Source: Actinomadura hibisca NBRC 15177
GTDB lineage: Bacteria > Actinomycetota > Actinomycetes > Streptosporangiales > Streptosporangiaceae
Direction of reading: 5' to 3'
Length of the DNA stretch: 64,000 nt
NCBI RefSeq assembly: GCF_001552635.1
Contig: NZ_BCRO01000033.1
Span: 1 to 64,000, forward strand
Position numbers and translations under genes: made by a program
Shown: positions 35,762 through 44,531 of the stretch, in pieces
Layout of the letters: each line of letters begins with the position of its first letter
Numbering within the stretch: position 1 is the stretch's first letter
The notes under the pieces: generated by a model
What the model saw: the letters and a program-made list of their open reading frames with translations, nothing else
What the model was told of the DNA's origin: nothing
The model's database searches: none

Positions 35762-36643
35762 TCACCCGGTATGGAAGCGGGCGAGGAGCGCCTTCTTGGC
35801 AGTGGTGAACTCCTCTTCGGTGAGGATGCCGTCACGGTGCAGCTCGCCCAGCTCGCGGAGCTGGCGCATCAGCACGTCGGGATCGGCGTCCTCCTGGACG
35901 GCCGGGGCGGTGATCTCGGCGGGGGCCTGGGCTCCGGACGCCGCCGCCGGATGCGGCAGCCGCGCCAGGACGGCGGCGGCCAGCAGGGCGCTGGTGCCGC
36001 CCTCGCGCTGGATGCCCCACGCCAGGCAGCACGGGTCCTCCTCCACCGACGGCTCGGCCCGCTCGCCGCGCACCCGGAACCGCAGGTGCCCGTACCCGAG
36101 GCCGGACTGCGGGGCCCACTCCACGCCCTCCAGCTCGTTCAGCGTGAAGGTGCGCACGCCAGCGCGCGTCTTGGCGGTGGAGGCCATCCAGTTCCACTCC
36201 AGGCGCACCCGCTCGCCGTCGAAGGACGCGGTGCCGTCCCCGGCCGCGACGGTGATCGGCACCGGCGGGCCCGGCAGCAGGTACCGGTCGGCCGGGGCGT
36301 CGGGCACCTCCCACAGCAGGCGGTGGTTGCGGACGTCGTCCACGAAGTACTCGGCCGCGCCCACCCGGTCCTTGCCGACCGCGAGCCGGTAGGGGTCGGC
36401 GTCGGCGGTGAGGCTGCCGCCGACCGCCTGGGCGAACGGGTCGGCCCCCACCCGCAGCCGGAGCCGCAGCCGTCCGCCTTTGCGCGCGGGCTCGAACGCC
36501 ACGCCCGCGATCGCCTCCAGGGGGACCACCAGCTCGCCCAGCGCCCTGCGCAGCCGGTGCACCGTCCGGTCGTCGCCGGGGACGATGCGCACGATCTCGC
36601 CGTCGAACGTCCACGCCCCGTCGCGCGTGGTGATTTCCGCCAT
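35762..36643 (-). CDS. DUF4429 domain protein with SHOCT tail
   Basis: A 293-residue protein with two PH-like halves typical of DUF4429 (DGAWTFDGEIVRI near residue 7 and GTASFDGERVRLEW near 137) and a C-terminal SHOCT motif (LRELGELHRDGILTEEEFTTAKKALLARF). The cytoplasmic function is unknown; SHOCT motifs often mediate oligomerisation. TACCAT lies 6 bases before the ATG and there is no Shine-Dalgarno, suggesting a leaderless transcript. Confidence 0.88.
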   Translation of the reverse strand: MAEITTRDGAWTFDGEIVRIVPGDDRTVHRLRRALGELVVPLEAIAGVAFEPARKGGRLRLRLRVGADPFAQAVGGSLTADADPYRLAVGKDRVGAAEYFVDDVRNHRLLWEVPDAPADRYLLPGPPVPITVAAGDGTASFDGERVRLEWNWMASTAKTRAGVRTFTLNELEGVEWAPQSGLGYGHLRFRVRGERAEPSVEEDPCCLAWGIQREGGTSALLAAAVLARLPHPAAASGAQAPAEITAPAVQEDADPDVLMRQLRELGELHRDGILTEEEFTTAKKALLARFHTG

Positions 36644-36649
36644 GACGTG

Positions 36650-36655
36650 ATGGTA
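36650..36655 (-). promoter_or_regulatory. Candidate -10 element of a leaderless gene
   Basis: TACCAT on the minus strand, 6 bases before the ATG of the DUF4429 gene at 36643. Confidence 0.45.
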
Positions 36656-36707
36656 GGTCCTGGGCAGGCGGCGGCCCTGCCGAACACCGGCCGTCCTCGC
36701 ACCGCCC

Positions 36708-37253
36708 TCACCGGCGGCGTGCCCAGGGGGTGCGGCCCCAGGGGCGGCAGACCGACAGCACCGTCATGCTCACGTACATCGTCAGCGACACCACCGGCGG
36801 GAACAACATCTGCGCCGAGGGGGTGACGGGGGTGGCGGCCAGGGCCGCCTCGGCGGCGTGGTGCAGTTCGGGGCGCAGCGCGAAGACCGTCAGGGTCAGC
36901 GCGGTCAGCGTCAGCACCACCTTGGCCAGCACCCAGTAGTGCCGGGTCACGCCCCAGTGCGTGCCCAGCGACAACACCAGGCCGCTGGCCAGGGTCAGGA
37001 GCGCGGCCGGGATCAGCAGGACGTCGCCGAAGATCCGCATCGCCACCAGGGCGGCGCGCAGGGTGGCCGGGTCGCCGGTGGTCAGGGCGGTGACCGTCAG
37101 GGTCAGCAGGCCCACGTCCAGGCCCAGCCAGGTGATCGAGACGATGACGTGCAGGACGACGTTGGCCTTGCGCGTGCGCGGTGACATGCGCCGCGTCTTG
37201 GGCCGTCGGGTGCGTACTACTGAGGTCGTCGTGGGTTGTGGCGGGGTTGTCAT
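36708..37253 (-). CDS. Small integral membrane protein, DUF2269-like
   Basis: A 181-residue membrane protein with four hydrophobic segments (about residues 30-55, 68-92, 103-122 and 146-166). The second reads LIPAALLTLASGLVLSLGTHWG, a pattern common in actinobacterial DUF2269-type proteins. A Thr/Arg-rich start precedes them. The start is taken at 37253; an upstream GTG at 37289 is possible. The function is unknown. Confidence 0.7.
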   Translation of the reverse strand: MTTPPQPTTTSVVRTRRPKTRRMSPRTRKANVVLHVIVSITWLGLDVGLLTLTVTALTTGDPATLRAALVAMRIFGDVLLIPAALLTLASGLVLSLGTHWGVTRHYWVLAKVVLTLTALTLTVFALRPELHHAAEAALAATPVTPSAQMLFPPVVSLTMYVSMTVLSVCRPWGRTPWARRR

Positions 37254-37314
37254 GCCTGCACGATGGCGGCGCGGTACGGTCCCGCGCATCGCATGGGCGG
37301 CGGCTTCGGGGTTA

Positions 37315-37359
37315 CCCCGGGCGCGGTAGCGGGCGGGCGTGCGGCTACCGCGCCCGGGG
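37315..37359 (-). terminator. Terminator after PPOX gene
   Basis: A perfect 16-bp GC stem (37315-37330 with 37344-37359) and 13-base loop, 9 bases past the PPOX stop. Confidence 0.8.
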
Positions 37360-37367
37360 TAGCGGGC

Positions 37368-38617
<1,250 letters not shown>

Positions 38618-38933
38618 TCCCGTACGCCTTCCGATCGCCGTCGGTCCTCTGGGCAAGTCGGGCCGGAGGGCCCTCATTCGCTCCACTCGCGGAGTGAGTG
38701 TTGCCGGGCGGGAGGACCGGCACGATGGCGCGGCACCGGGGTGGGGCGCTGTGGCGCGGGTGGCCTCCTTCGTCCTCGTGTGGTGCGAGCGGTCGTCTCT
38801 ACGACGTTCCCCGCAATCCCTTCCGCCTCATTAGTAAGGCCCTTCTAACCCGGAAGTAAGGCTGAACCGGGACGCGCGGGCGCCGCGTACTGCCTCCCGA
38901 CGCGACGTCCAGCACGCCCGGAAGGAAACGGCC
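38618..38933. promoter_or_regulatory. Divergent promoter region before lipoprotein-sigma operon
   Basis: 316 bases without a gene. CCACTC-GCG-GAGTGAG (38685 region) is an inverted repeat near the leftward gene. An AT-richer patch at 38827-38865 (TTAGTAAGG... TTCTAACC) is the best promoter candidate for the rightward operon and could be autoregulated by the ECF sigma factor encoded there. Confidence 0.4.
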
Positions 38934-39554
38934 ATGACAGTCCAGCGACCGATCGCCCTCGCCGGGAGCGCGGCGGCCTGCCTCGCGCTCGCCGCGTGCG
39001 GGGCGTCCGGCGGCGCGGCGCAGTCCCCGGGCGGCGGAGGCGGTGAGGCGGCCGCCGCCGCGCCCGCGGCCCCGGCCGCGCCGACCGCACTGCGCGTGGT
39101 CCCCACCGGCACGCTGGGCCGCATCGTGATCGACAGCGCCGGGCGCACCCTGTACCGGTTCGACCGCGACTCGGCCCGCCCGCCGGCCGCGACCTGTGCC
39201 GGGGCCTGCGCGCGGATGTGGCCGCCTGCGGTGTGGCGCGAGGGCCTGAAGGCCACCGACCTCGACCCCGCGCAGGTCGGCCGGGTCCGCCGGGCCGACG
39301 GGACCTGGCAGGTCACCGTCGGCGGCTGGCCGATGTACCGCTACGCCAGGGACAGCGCGCCCGGCGACGTCACCGGGCAGGGCATGGGCGGCGCCTGGTT
39401 CGCCAGCACCGCGACCGGCGCGAAGGCGCGGTCCGCGCCGGACGTGCCGGTACCGCCCACCGGAGCCGACACCCCCGCCGGGAACGGCGGTACGCGACCC
39501 ACCTCCGCGCCACCGGACATGCCGCCCATGCCCGGCATGGACATGGGCTACTGA
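38934..39554 (+). CDS. Lipoprotein with Yx(FWY)xxD repeats (SCO0930-like)
   Basis: A 206-residue lipoprotein: signal peptide with lipobox Leu-Ala-Ala-Cys at residues 19-22, Gly/Ala/Pro linker, then two secreted repeats (YRFDRDS near residue 79 and YRYARDS near 133) of the Lipoprotein_15 family with a CAGACARMW Cys pair between them. The C-terminus is Pro/Met-rich (PPMPGMDMGY), which could bind copper. It precedes the ECF sigma gene, so it may be both target and signal of that system (inferred). Confidence 0.85.
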   Translation: MTVQRPIALAGSAAACLALAACGASGGAAQSPGGGGGEAAAAAPAAPAAPTALRVVPTGTLGRIVIDSAGRTLYRFDRDSARPPAATCAGACARMWPPAVWREGLKATDLDPAQVGRVRRADGTWQVTVGGWPMYRYARDSAPGDVTGQGMGGAWFASTATGAKARSAPDVPVPPTGADTPAGNGGTRPTSAPPDMPPMPGMDMGY

Positions 39555-39599
39555 TCCCTCCTCCGCACTCCCCCGCCCCCGACGAGCCGGAGTCCCCGA

Positions 39600-40226
39600 A
39601 TGGCCCACAGATCCCCGACCGCCGCGCCGACCGCGCGCGGCCGCGCCCGGCGCGCCGCCGCGGACTCCCCGGGCGGCCCCTGGAGCTGGTTCCGCGGCGG
39701 CCCGCGCCCGGTGGACGCGGTGGACGACCAGGTGATCATCACCGAGCTGTACCGCGTCTACGGTCGCCCGCTGCTGTCGCTGGTGTTGCGGCTGACCGGC
39801 GGCGACCGGCACTGGGCCGAGGACGTGGTGCAGGAGACCATGATCCGCGCCTGGCGCAGCGCGCACCGGCTGGACGCCGGGGCCGTCTCGCTGCTGCCGT
39901 GGCTGGCCACGGTGGCGCGCCGCATCGTGATCGACGACCAGCGGCGCCGGAACGCCCGACCGCAGGAGGCGGGCGAGGGCCCGCTGGAGAACCTGCGCGC
40001 CCCCGACGGGACGGAGGACCTGCTGCGCTCGGTCGTGGTGTCCGAAGCCCTGCTCGCGCTGTCGCCCGCGCACCGCGAGATCCTGAACGAGACCTTCTTC
40101 CGGGACCGGTCGGTCAACGAGGCCGCCGCGTCCCTCGGCATCCCCGTGGGCACCGTGAAGTCCCGGGTCTACTACGCGCTCCGGGCGCTGCGCGTCGCCC
40201 TGGAGGAAAGGGGCGTGACGCCGTGA
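39600..40226 (+). CDS. ECF-type RNA polymerase sigma factor
   Basis: A 208-residue ECF sigma factor. Region 2 (VYGRPLLSLVLRLTGGDRHWAEDVVQE, residues 52-80) binds core and the -10 element. Region 4 (LSPAHREILNETFF ... AAASLGIPVGTVKSRVYYALRAL) recognises the -35. An Ala/Arg-rich N-terminal extension of about 40 residues is unusual; a GTG or ATG further in could be the true start. The anti-sigma gene overlaps its stop by GTGA. Confidence 0.92.
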   Translation: MAHRSPTAAPTARGRARRAAADSPGGPWSWFRGGPRPVDAVDDQVIITELYRVYGRPLLSLVLRLTGGDRHWAEDVVQETMIRAWRSAHRLDAGAVSLLPWLATVARRIVIDDQRRRNARPQEAGEGPLENLRAPDGTEDLLRSVVVSEALLALSPAHREILNETFFRDRSVNEAAASLGIPVGTVKSRVYYALRALRVALEERGVTP

Positions 40227-40951
40227 CCGCGGGGAGCGCGAGCATCGGGCGCCACATCGAGGTGGCCTCCTACGCCCTGGGGCTGCTGGAAGAGCCCGAC
40301 CGGGCCGCCTTCGAACGGCACCTGCCCGGCTGCCCGGCCTGCCGGGGCGAGCTGGCCGAACTGCGCGGGCTGGCCGAGGTGCTGGAGGGAATGCCGCTGA
40401 TCGAGCCGGTCCCGCCGCCCGCCGGGCCCGACCCGGCGGCGGTGGGCGACCTGCTGCGCCGCCGCGCCCGCCGGGAGCGGCGCGGCCGCACCGCGCGGGC
40501 ACTGCTGGGCGCGGCGGCCGGGGTGGTGCTGCTGGCCGGGGCCCTCGGCGTGGGCGTCACGCTGGGCGCCGACCGGGCCGAGCCGGACGTCCCGCCGCCG
40601 TCCGACGACGCGGCGTCGGTGTTCCGGACGGGACGCCAGATCGCCGCGACCGACGGCCGCACCGGCGTGGCCGGGCAGATCGCGTTCGAGCCGAAGGCGT
40701 GGGGCAGCCGGGTCGCAATGCGGCTGGGCAAGGTGCGAGGCCCGCTGGAGTGCGAACTGGTCGCGGTGGACGAGAACGGCCGCGCGCACGCGGTGGCCGG
40801 ATGGGCGGTGCCCGACAAGGGCTACGGACTGCCAGGCTCGCCCGCACCACTGACGTTGCAGGGCGGAACGGCACTGTCGCCGTCCCAGATCGCACACTTC
40901 GAGGTACGAACCCTGGGCGACGGCCGCACCCTGCTCACCATCCCCGCCTGA
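40223..40951 (+). CDS. Zinc-finger anti-sigma factor, membrane anchored
   Basis: A 242-residue protein. The N-terminal ZAS motif H-x3-C-x2-C (HLPGCPAC) with an upstream His binds the sigma factor. One membrane segment lies near residues 92-113. The outer domain (about 125-242) contains CELVAVDENGRAHAVAGW and resembles RskA-like sensor domains. It should hold the ECF sigma inactive until a signal, perhaps redox or envelope stress, releases it. Translation is coupled to the sigma gene. Confidence 0.88.
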   Translation: MTAGSASIGRHIEVASYALGLLEEPDRAAFERHLPGCPACRGELAELRGLAEVLEGMPLIEPVPPPAGPDPAAVGDLLRRRARRERRGRTARALLGAAAGVVLLAGALGVGVTLGADRAEPDVPPPSDDAASVFRTGRQIAATDGRTGVAGQIAFEPKAWGSRVAMRLGKVRGPLECELVAVDENGRAHAVAGWAVPDKGYGLPGSPAPLTLQGGTALSPSQIAHFEVRTLGDGRTLLTIPA

Positions 40952-40967
40952 TCAGCCCGCCTGACCG

Positions 40968-40995
40968 GCCCGCTCGGCGTTCCCGCCGAGCGGGC
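40968..40995 (+). terminator. Terminator after sigma/anti-sigma operon
   Basis: A perfect 12-bp stem (40968-40979 with 40984-40995) and 4-base loop, 17 bases after the anti-sigma stop. Confidence 0.85.
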
Positions 40996-41027
40996 TACCG
41001 GGCGGTACGAGCGGTGTGGGCGGCGTC

Positions 41028-41033
41028 TACCCT
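41028..41033 (+). promoter_or_regulatory. Candidate -10 element of a leaderless gene
   Basis: TACCCT lies 6 bases before the GTG at 41040, right after the preceding terminator. Confidence 0.5.
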
Positions 41034-41039
41034 GGAGCG

Positions 41040-41744
41040 GTGAGCACCACCCGACCAGCCCGCGAACCCCGCCTGATGTTGCCCGCCCTGCGCGAGGTGT
41101 ACCAGGCGTACGTGCGGGCCGCCGACGCGCTGCCGGCCCTGCCGTCGGCGCTCCAGGCCGAGGTGTGGGCCTCGGCGCAGCTCGGCTCGCTGGAGGCCGC
41201 CGCCCCGCACGCCGCGGGCCGCCGCGCCGCGCTGGCCGACCTGATCACCAGCCTGCGGGCCGCCGCGACGCCGGGGGCCGGGGTCTTCCTGCGGGCGCTG
41301 GCGGCGATCGGGCCGGAGGAGGCCCGCGCGGTCGCCGGACGTGCCGCCGACTCCCTGGCCGGGGTCGCCGAGCCGGACTGGAGCGGCGCTCTCGGCGCGG
41401 TCCGGCCGGGCCTGGTCTACCTGATCCAGGAAGGACCGCTGGACGGCGACCGGCTGATCTGCGAGTTCCGCTACGAGGGCGGGACGGGGCTGCACGCGCT
41501 GGCGGTGCGGCTCACCTACGGCGACGCGCCCAGCGAGATCGTCGTGGTGGGCGACGTCCCGGCGCTGATGACCGCCGCGCGGCAGGCCATGCAGGCCGAG
41601 CTGTGCGTGGTGCAGCCCTACGACCCGGCGGCGGTCGGCGTGCGGCTGCGCGCCGCGCTGGGCGGCGCGCAGCCGATCCCCGAGGAGGGCTATCCGGCGC
41701 TGGCGCTCGCCCGCCACCGCGCCGCGCTCCTGCCGGGCTCCTGA
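41040..41744 (+). CDS. Hypothetical protein (234 aa)
   Basis: A soluble, Ala-rich protein of 234 residues with a helical N-terminal half and a mixed C-terminal half (LICEFRYEGGTGLHALAVRLTYG, then SEIVVVGDVPALMTAARQA). No recognised motif. Codon use is typical of the chromosome. It is convergent with the ABC exporter; 16 bases separate the stops. A TANNNT hexamer suggests a leaderless transcript from the GTG. Confidence 0.65.
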   Translation: MSTTRPAREPRLMLPALREVYQAYVRAADALPALPSALQAEVWASAQLGSLEAAAPHAAGRRAALADLITSLRAAATPGAGVFLRALAAIGPEEARAVAGRAADSLAGVAEPDWSGALGAVRPGLVYLIQEGPLDGDRLICEFRYEGGTGLHALAVRLTYGDAPSEIVVVGDVPALMTAARQAMQAELCVVQPYDPAAVGVRLRAALGGAQPIPEEGYPALALARHRAALLPGS

Positions 41745-41760
41745 CCTTTCGGCGGTCCGG

Positions 41761-42630
41761 TCACCGGTCCAGGTTCCGGTAGCGACGCACCGCCAGCGGG
41801 AAGAACACCGCCGCCAGCAGCACCGGCCACGCCACCGCCAGCGTCAGCGCGTGCTCGGCGGCCCATGATCCGCTGCCCGGCACGGGATCGCCGAACAGCT
41901 CCCGGCCCGCGGTGACGGTCGCCGACAGCGGGTTCCACTCGGCGATCGCGGCCAGCCAGCCCGGCAGCGTCGCGGGCACGACCAGCGCGCTGGACAGGAA
42001 GCTGACCGGCCACACCAGGATCTGCACCACCATCAGCGACTCGGGCCCGGAGGCGACCAGCCCCAGGTAGGCCCCGACGGCGACCATCGCAAGGCGCAGC
42101 GCCAGCAGCAGCCCGAACGCCGCCAGCGCCCGGCCCACGCCGTCGTGCCAGCGCCAGCCGACCAGCAGCCCGCACAGCGGCATGACCACCAGCGCGGCGG
42201 CCGCCTGGAGCAGGTCGGCGACGGCGCGCCCGGCCACCATCGCCGAGGGCGCCATCGGCATCGCGCGGAACCGGTCGGTGACGCCGCGCCGCTTGTCGGT
42301 GGCGACCGCCGCGAAGGTGTTCTCCACGCCGAACAGCATGGCCATCGCGAACATGCCGGGCATGACGTAGGCGCGGTAGTCCCCGCCGCCGGGCACCTCG
42401 GTCTGCCCGCCGAACAGGTAGCCCATCATCAGCACCACCAGCACCGGGAACAGCAGGCCCGCCACCACCTGGCCGGGCTGGCGGGCCCAGTGCGCCAGCG
42501 CCCGCCCGGTGATCGTCCAGGTGTCGGCGGCGGCCCAGCGCAGCCGGGCGGCCGGTCCGGCGGGCGGCGGCGGGACGGGGATCGCGGTCGTCGTGGTCAC
42601 GGGGCGGTCCTCCAGCGTCGTCGTGGTCAT
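41761..42630 (-). CDS. DrrB-type ABC exporter permease
   Basis: A 289-residue ABC-2 permease with six hydrophobic segments from about residue 55 on. The family motif ENTFAAVATDKRRGVTDRFRAMPM (about 110-133) is characteristic of daunorubicin-resistance DrrB-like proteins. With the ATPase encoded just before (4-base overlap) it would export a hydrophobic compound or antibiotic. The cytoplasmic N-terminus is Thr/Pro-rich. Confidence 0.88.
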   Translation of the reverse strand: MTTTTLEDRPVTTTTAIPVPPPPAGPAARLRWAAADTWTITGRALAHWARQPGQVVAGLLFPVLVVLMMGYLFGGQTEVPGGGDYRAYVMPGMFAMAMLFGVENTFAAVATDKRRGVTDRFRAMPMAPSAMVAGRAVADLLQAAAALVVMPLCGLLVGWRWHDGVGRALAAFGLLLALRLAMVAVGAYLGLVASGPESLMVVQILVWPVSFLSSALVVPATLPGWLAAIAEWNPLSATVTAGRELFGDPVPGSGSWAAEHALTLAVAWPVLLAAVFFPLAVRRYRNLDR

Positions 42631-43622
42631 ACGGCGGCCTCGGTTCGTGCGGTCGGCCGGTCGTCCGGTGCCGGTTCCTGCGGGGAACGGTCGCCGGTCA
42701 GGGCGAGGAACACCTCGTCGAGGGTGGGGCGGCGCAGCGCGATGTCGGCGACCTCGACGCCCGCCGCGTCCAGGGCGCGCACGGCCTCGGTGAGCGCGGC
42801 GGCCCGGTCCGCGACGGGCGCGCCGACGCGGGCGGCGGCCGCGTCGGTCTCCGGCTCGCCGCCCGAGATCCGCGCCAGGACGGCGGCTGCGGCGGGCAGG
42901 TCGGCCGGGTCGGCGACGGCGACGTCCAGGCGGTCGCCGCCGACCCGCGACTTCAGCAGGTCGGGGCTGCCCTCGGCGATGACGCGGCCGTGGTCGATCA
43001 CCGACAGGGAGTGGGCGAGCCGGTCGGCCTCCTCCAGGTACTGGGTGGTGAGCAGCACGGTGGTGCCGCCCTCGGCCAGCGCGCGGACCGCGTCCCACAC
43101 CTCGGTGCGGGCGCGCGGGTCGAGGCCGGTGGTGGGCTCGTCCAGGAACAGCACGGGCGGGGCCAGGATCATCCCGGCGGCCAGGTCGAGCCGCCGCCGC
43201 ATCCCGCCGGAGTAGCCGCGCACGGGACGGTCGGCGGCCTCCTCCAGCCGGAACGCCGCCAGCAGCTCGGCGGCCCGCGCCCGCGCGGTCCGGGTCGTCA
43301 GGTGGAAGAGCCGCCCGAACAGCACGAGGTTCTGCCGCCCGGTGAGCAGCTCGTCCACCGCGGCGTGCTGGCCGACCAGCCCGATCCGGGTCCGCGCCCG
43401 CGCCGCGTCGCGCACCACGTCGTGCCCGGCGACCTCGGCGCGGCCGCCGTCGGGCCGGATGAGGGTGGCCAGGACGCGGACGGTGGTGCTCTTGCCCGCC
43501 CCGTTGGGGCCGAGCAGCCCGTGCACCACCCCGGCCGGGACGGCCAGGTCCAGCCCGTCCAGGGCCGTGGCGCGCCCGAACCGGCGGCGCAGCCCGGTGG
43601 CGCGGATCATGTGCTCGCCCAT
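42627..43622 (-). CDS. DrrA-type ABC exporter ATPase
   Basis: A 331-residue ATPase: Walker A GPNGAGKST, signature YSGGMRRRLDLAAGM, Walker B VLFLDEPTTGLD and a C-terminal DrrA-type extension ending in RRPTLDEVFLALTG. The ATG at 43622 is 5 bases from an AGAGG site; a GTG at 43628 and an ATG at 43610 are in frame. The divergent TetR gene and shared operator suggest that the exported compound induces it. Confidence 0.9.
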   Translation of the reverse strand: MGEHMIRATGLRRRFGRATALDGLDLAVPAGVVHGLLGPNGAGKSTTVRVLATLIRPDGGRAEVAGHDVVRDAARARTRIGLVGQHAAVDELLTGRQNLVLFGRLFHLTTRTARARAAELLAAFRLEEAADRPVRGYSGGMRRRLDLAAGMILAPPVLFLDEPTTGLDPRARTEVWDAVRALAEGGTTVLLTTQYLEEADRLAHSLSVIDHGRVIAEGSPDLLKSRVGGDRLDVAVADPADLPAAAAVLARISGGEPETDAAAARVGAPVADRAAALTEAVRALDAAGVEVADIALRRPTLDEVFLALTGDRSPQEPAPDDRPTARTEAAV

Positions 43623-43679
43623 CTCCACCTCTTCTCTGTACGGCGTATGGAGTTGATACGCAGAAATTAACGTACTCTG

Positions 43680-43698
43680 TACGGAATTTCAATCCGTA
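43680..43698. promoter_or_regulatory. TetR operator between exporter and regulator
   Basis: TACGGA-7-TCCGTA inverted repeat in an AT-rich divergent promoter region. Further half-sites lie at 43704 (TACGGAT) and near 43638 (TACGGCGTA). Confidence 0.7.
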
Positions 43699-43730
43699 AG
43701 GTGTACGGATTTTCTGTCAGGATGGGGAAC

Positions 43731-44495
43731 GTGAGCACCGAGCACACCGGCACCGGCGACCCCGTCCGCACCCTGGAGCTGCTGTGGGGCGTCCCGGACC
43801 GGCCCCGGCGCGGACCCAAGCCCAAGCTGACGGTCCCGGAGATCGTCGTGCGGGCGGTCGAGATCGCCGACGCGGAGGGGCTGGAGGCGTTGTCGATCCG
43901 GCGGATCGCCGAGGCGCTCGGCGTCGCGCCCATGTCGATCTACACCTACGTGCCGGGCAAGGCCGAGCTGGTCGACCTGATGGTGGACCACGCCTACGGC
44001 GAGCTGCGGCCGCCGTCCGGCGGGGACTGGCGCGCGCGCCTGGAGCACGTCGCCCGCGACAACCTGCGCCTGTACCGGCGGCACCCGTGGCTGCTGCACG
44101 TCGCCACGATCCGGCCCGCGATGGGCCCGAACATGCTGGACAAGTACGAGTACGAGCTGGCCGCCGTCGAGGGCCTGGGCCTCACCGACCTGGAGATGGA
44201 CTCGGTGGTCACCCTGGTCAACGGGTTCACCCAGAGCGCCGCGCGGGTCTGGGACGAGGCGGCGCAGGCCGAGCGGCGGACCGGCATGAGCGATCGCGAG
44301 TGGTGGGAGAAGGCCGGTCCCGCCCTGGCGAGGCTGGTCGACACCGACCGCTACCCGCTGGGCAGCCGGGTCGGCACGGCCGCCGGGCAGGCCCACGAGG
44401 GCGCGGTCGGCCCCGAGCACGCCTTCGAGTTCGGCCTGGCCCGGGTGCTGGACGGCGTCGAGATGCTGATCCAGGCCCGTCCGGGCAGCGGCTAG
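43731..44495 (+). CDS. TetR-family regulator with C-terminal TetR_C domain
   Basis: A 254-residue regulator. The HTH (about residues 38-66) reads SIRRIAEALGVAPMSIYTYV after VPEIVVRAVEIADAEGL. The C-terminal domain (LEHVARDNLRLYRRHPWLLHV) is of the large TetR_C type that binds drugs. It is divergent from the DrrAB-like exporter and should repress it through the sites at 43680-43710. An in-frame ATG at 43722 could be used instead of the GTG. Confidence 0.9.
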   Translation: MSTEHTGTGDPVRTLELLWGVPDRPRRGPKPKLTVPEIVVRAVEIADAEGLEALSIRRIAEALGVAPMSIYTYVPGKAELVDLMVDHAYGELRPPSGGDWRARLEHVARDNLRLYRRHPWLLHVATIRPAMGPNMLDKYEYELAAVEGLGLTDLEMDSVVTLVNGFTQSAARVWDEAAQAERRTGMSDREWWEKAGPALARLVDTDRYPLGSRVGTAAGQAHEGAVGPEHAFEFGLARVLDGVEMLIQARPGSG

Positions 44496-44531
44496 GGCCT
44501 GTCTCCAAGACCTCAGCCGTCGCGCGAGTGA

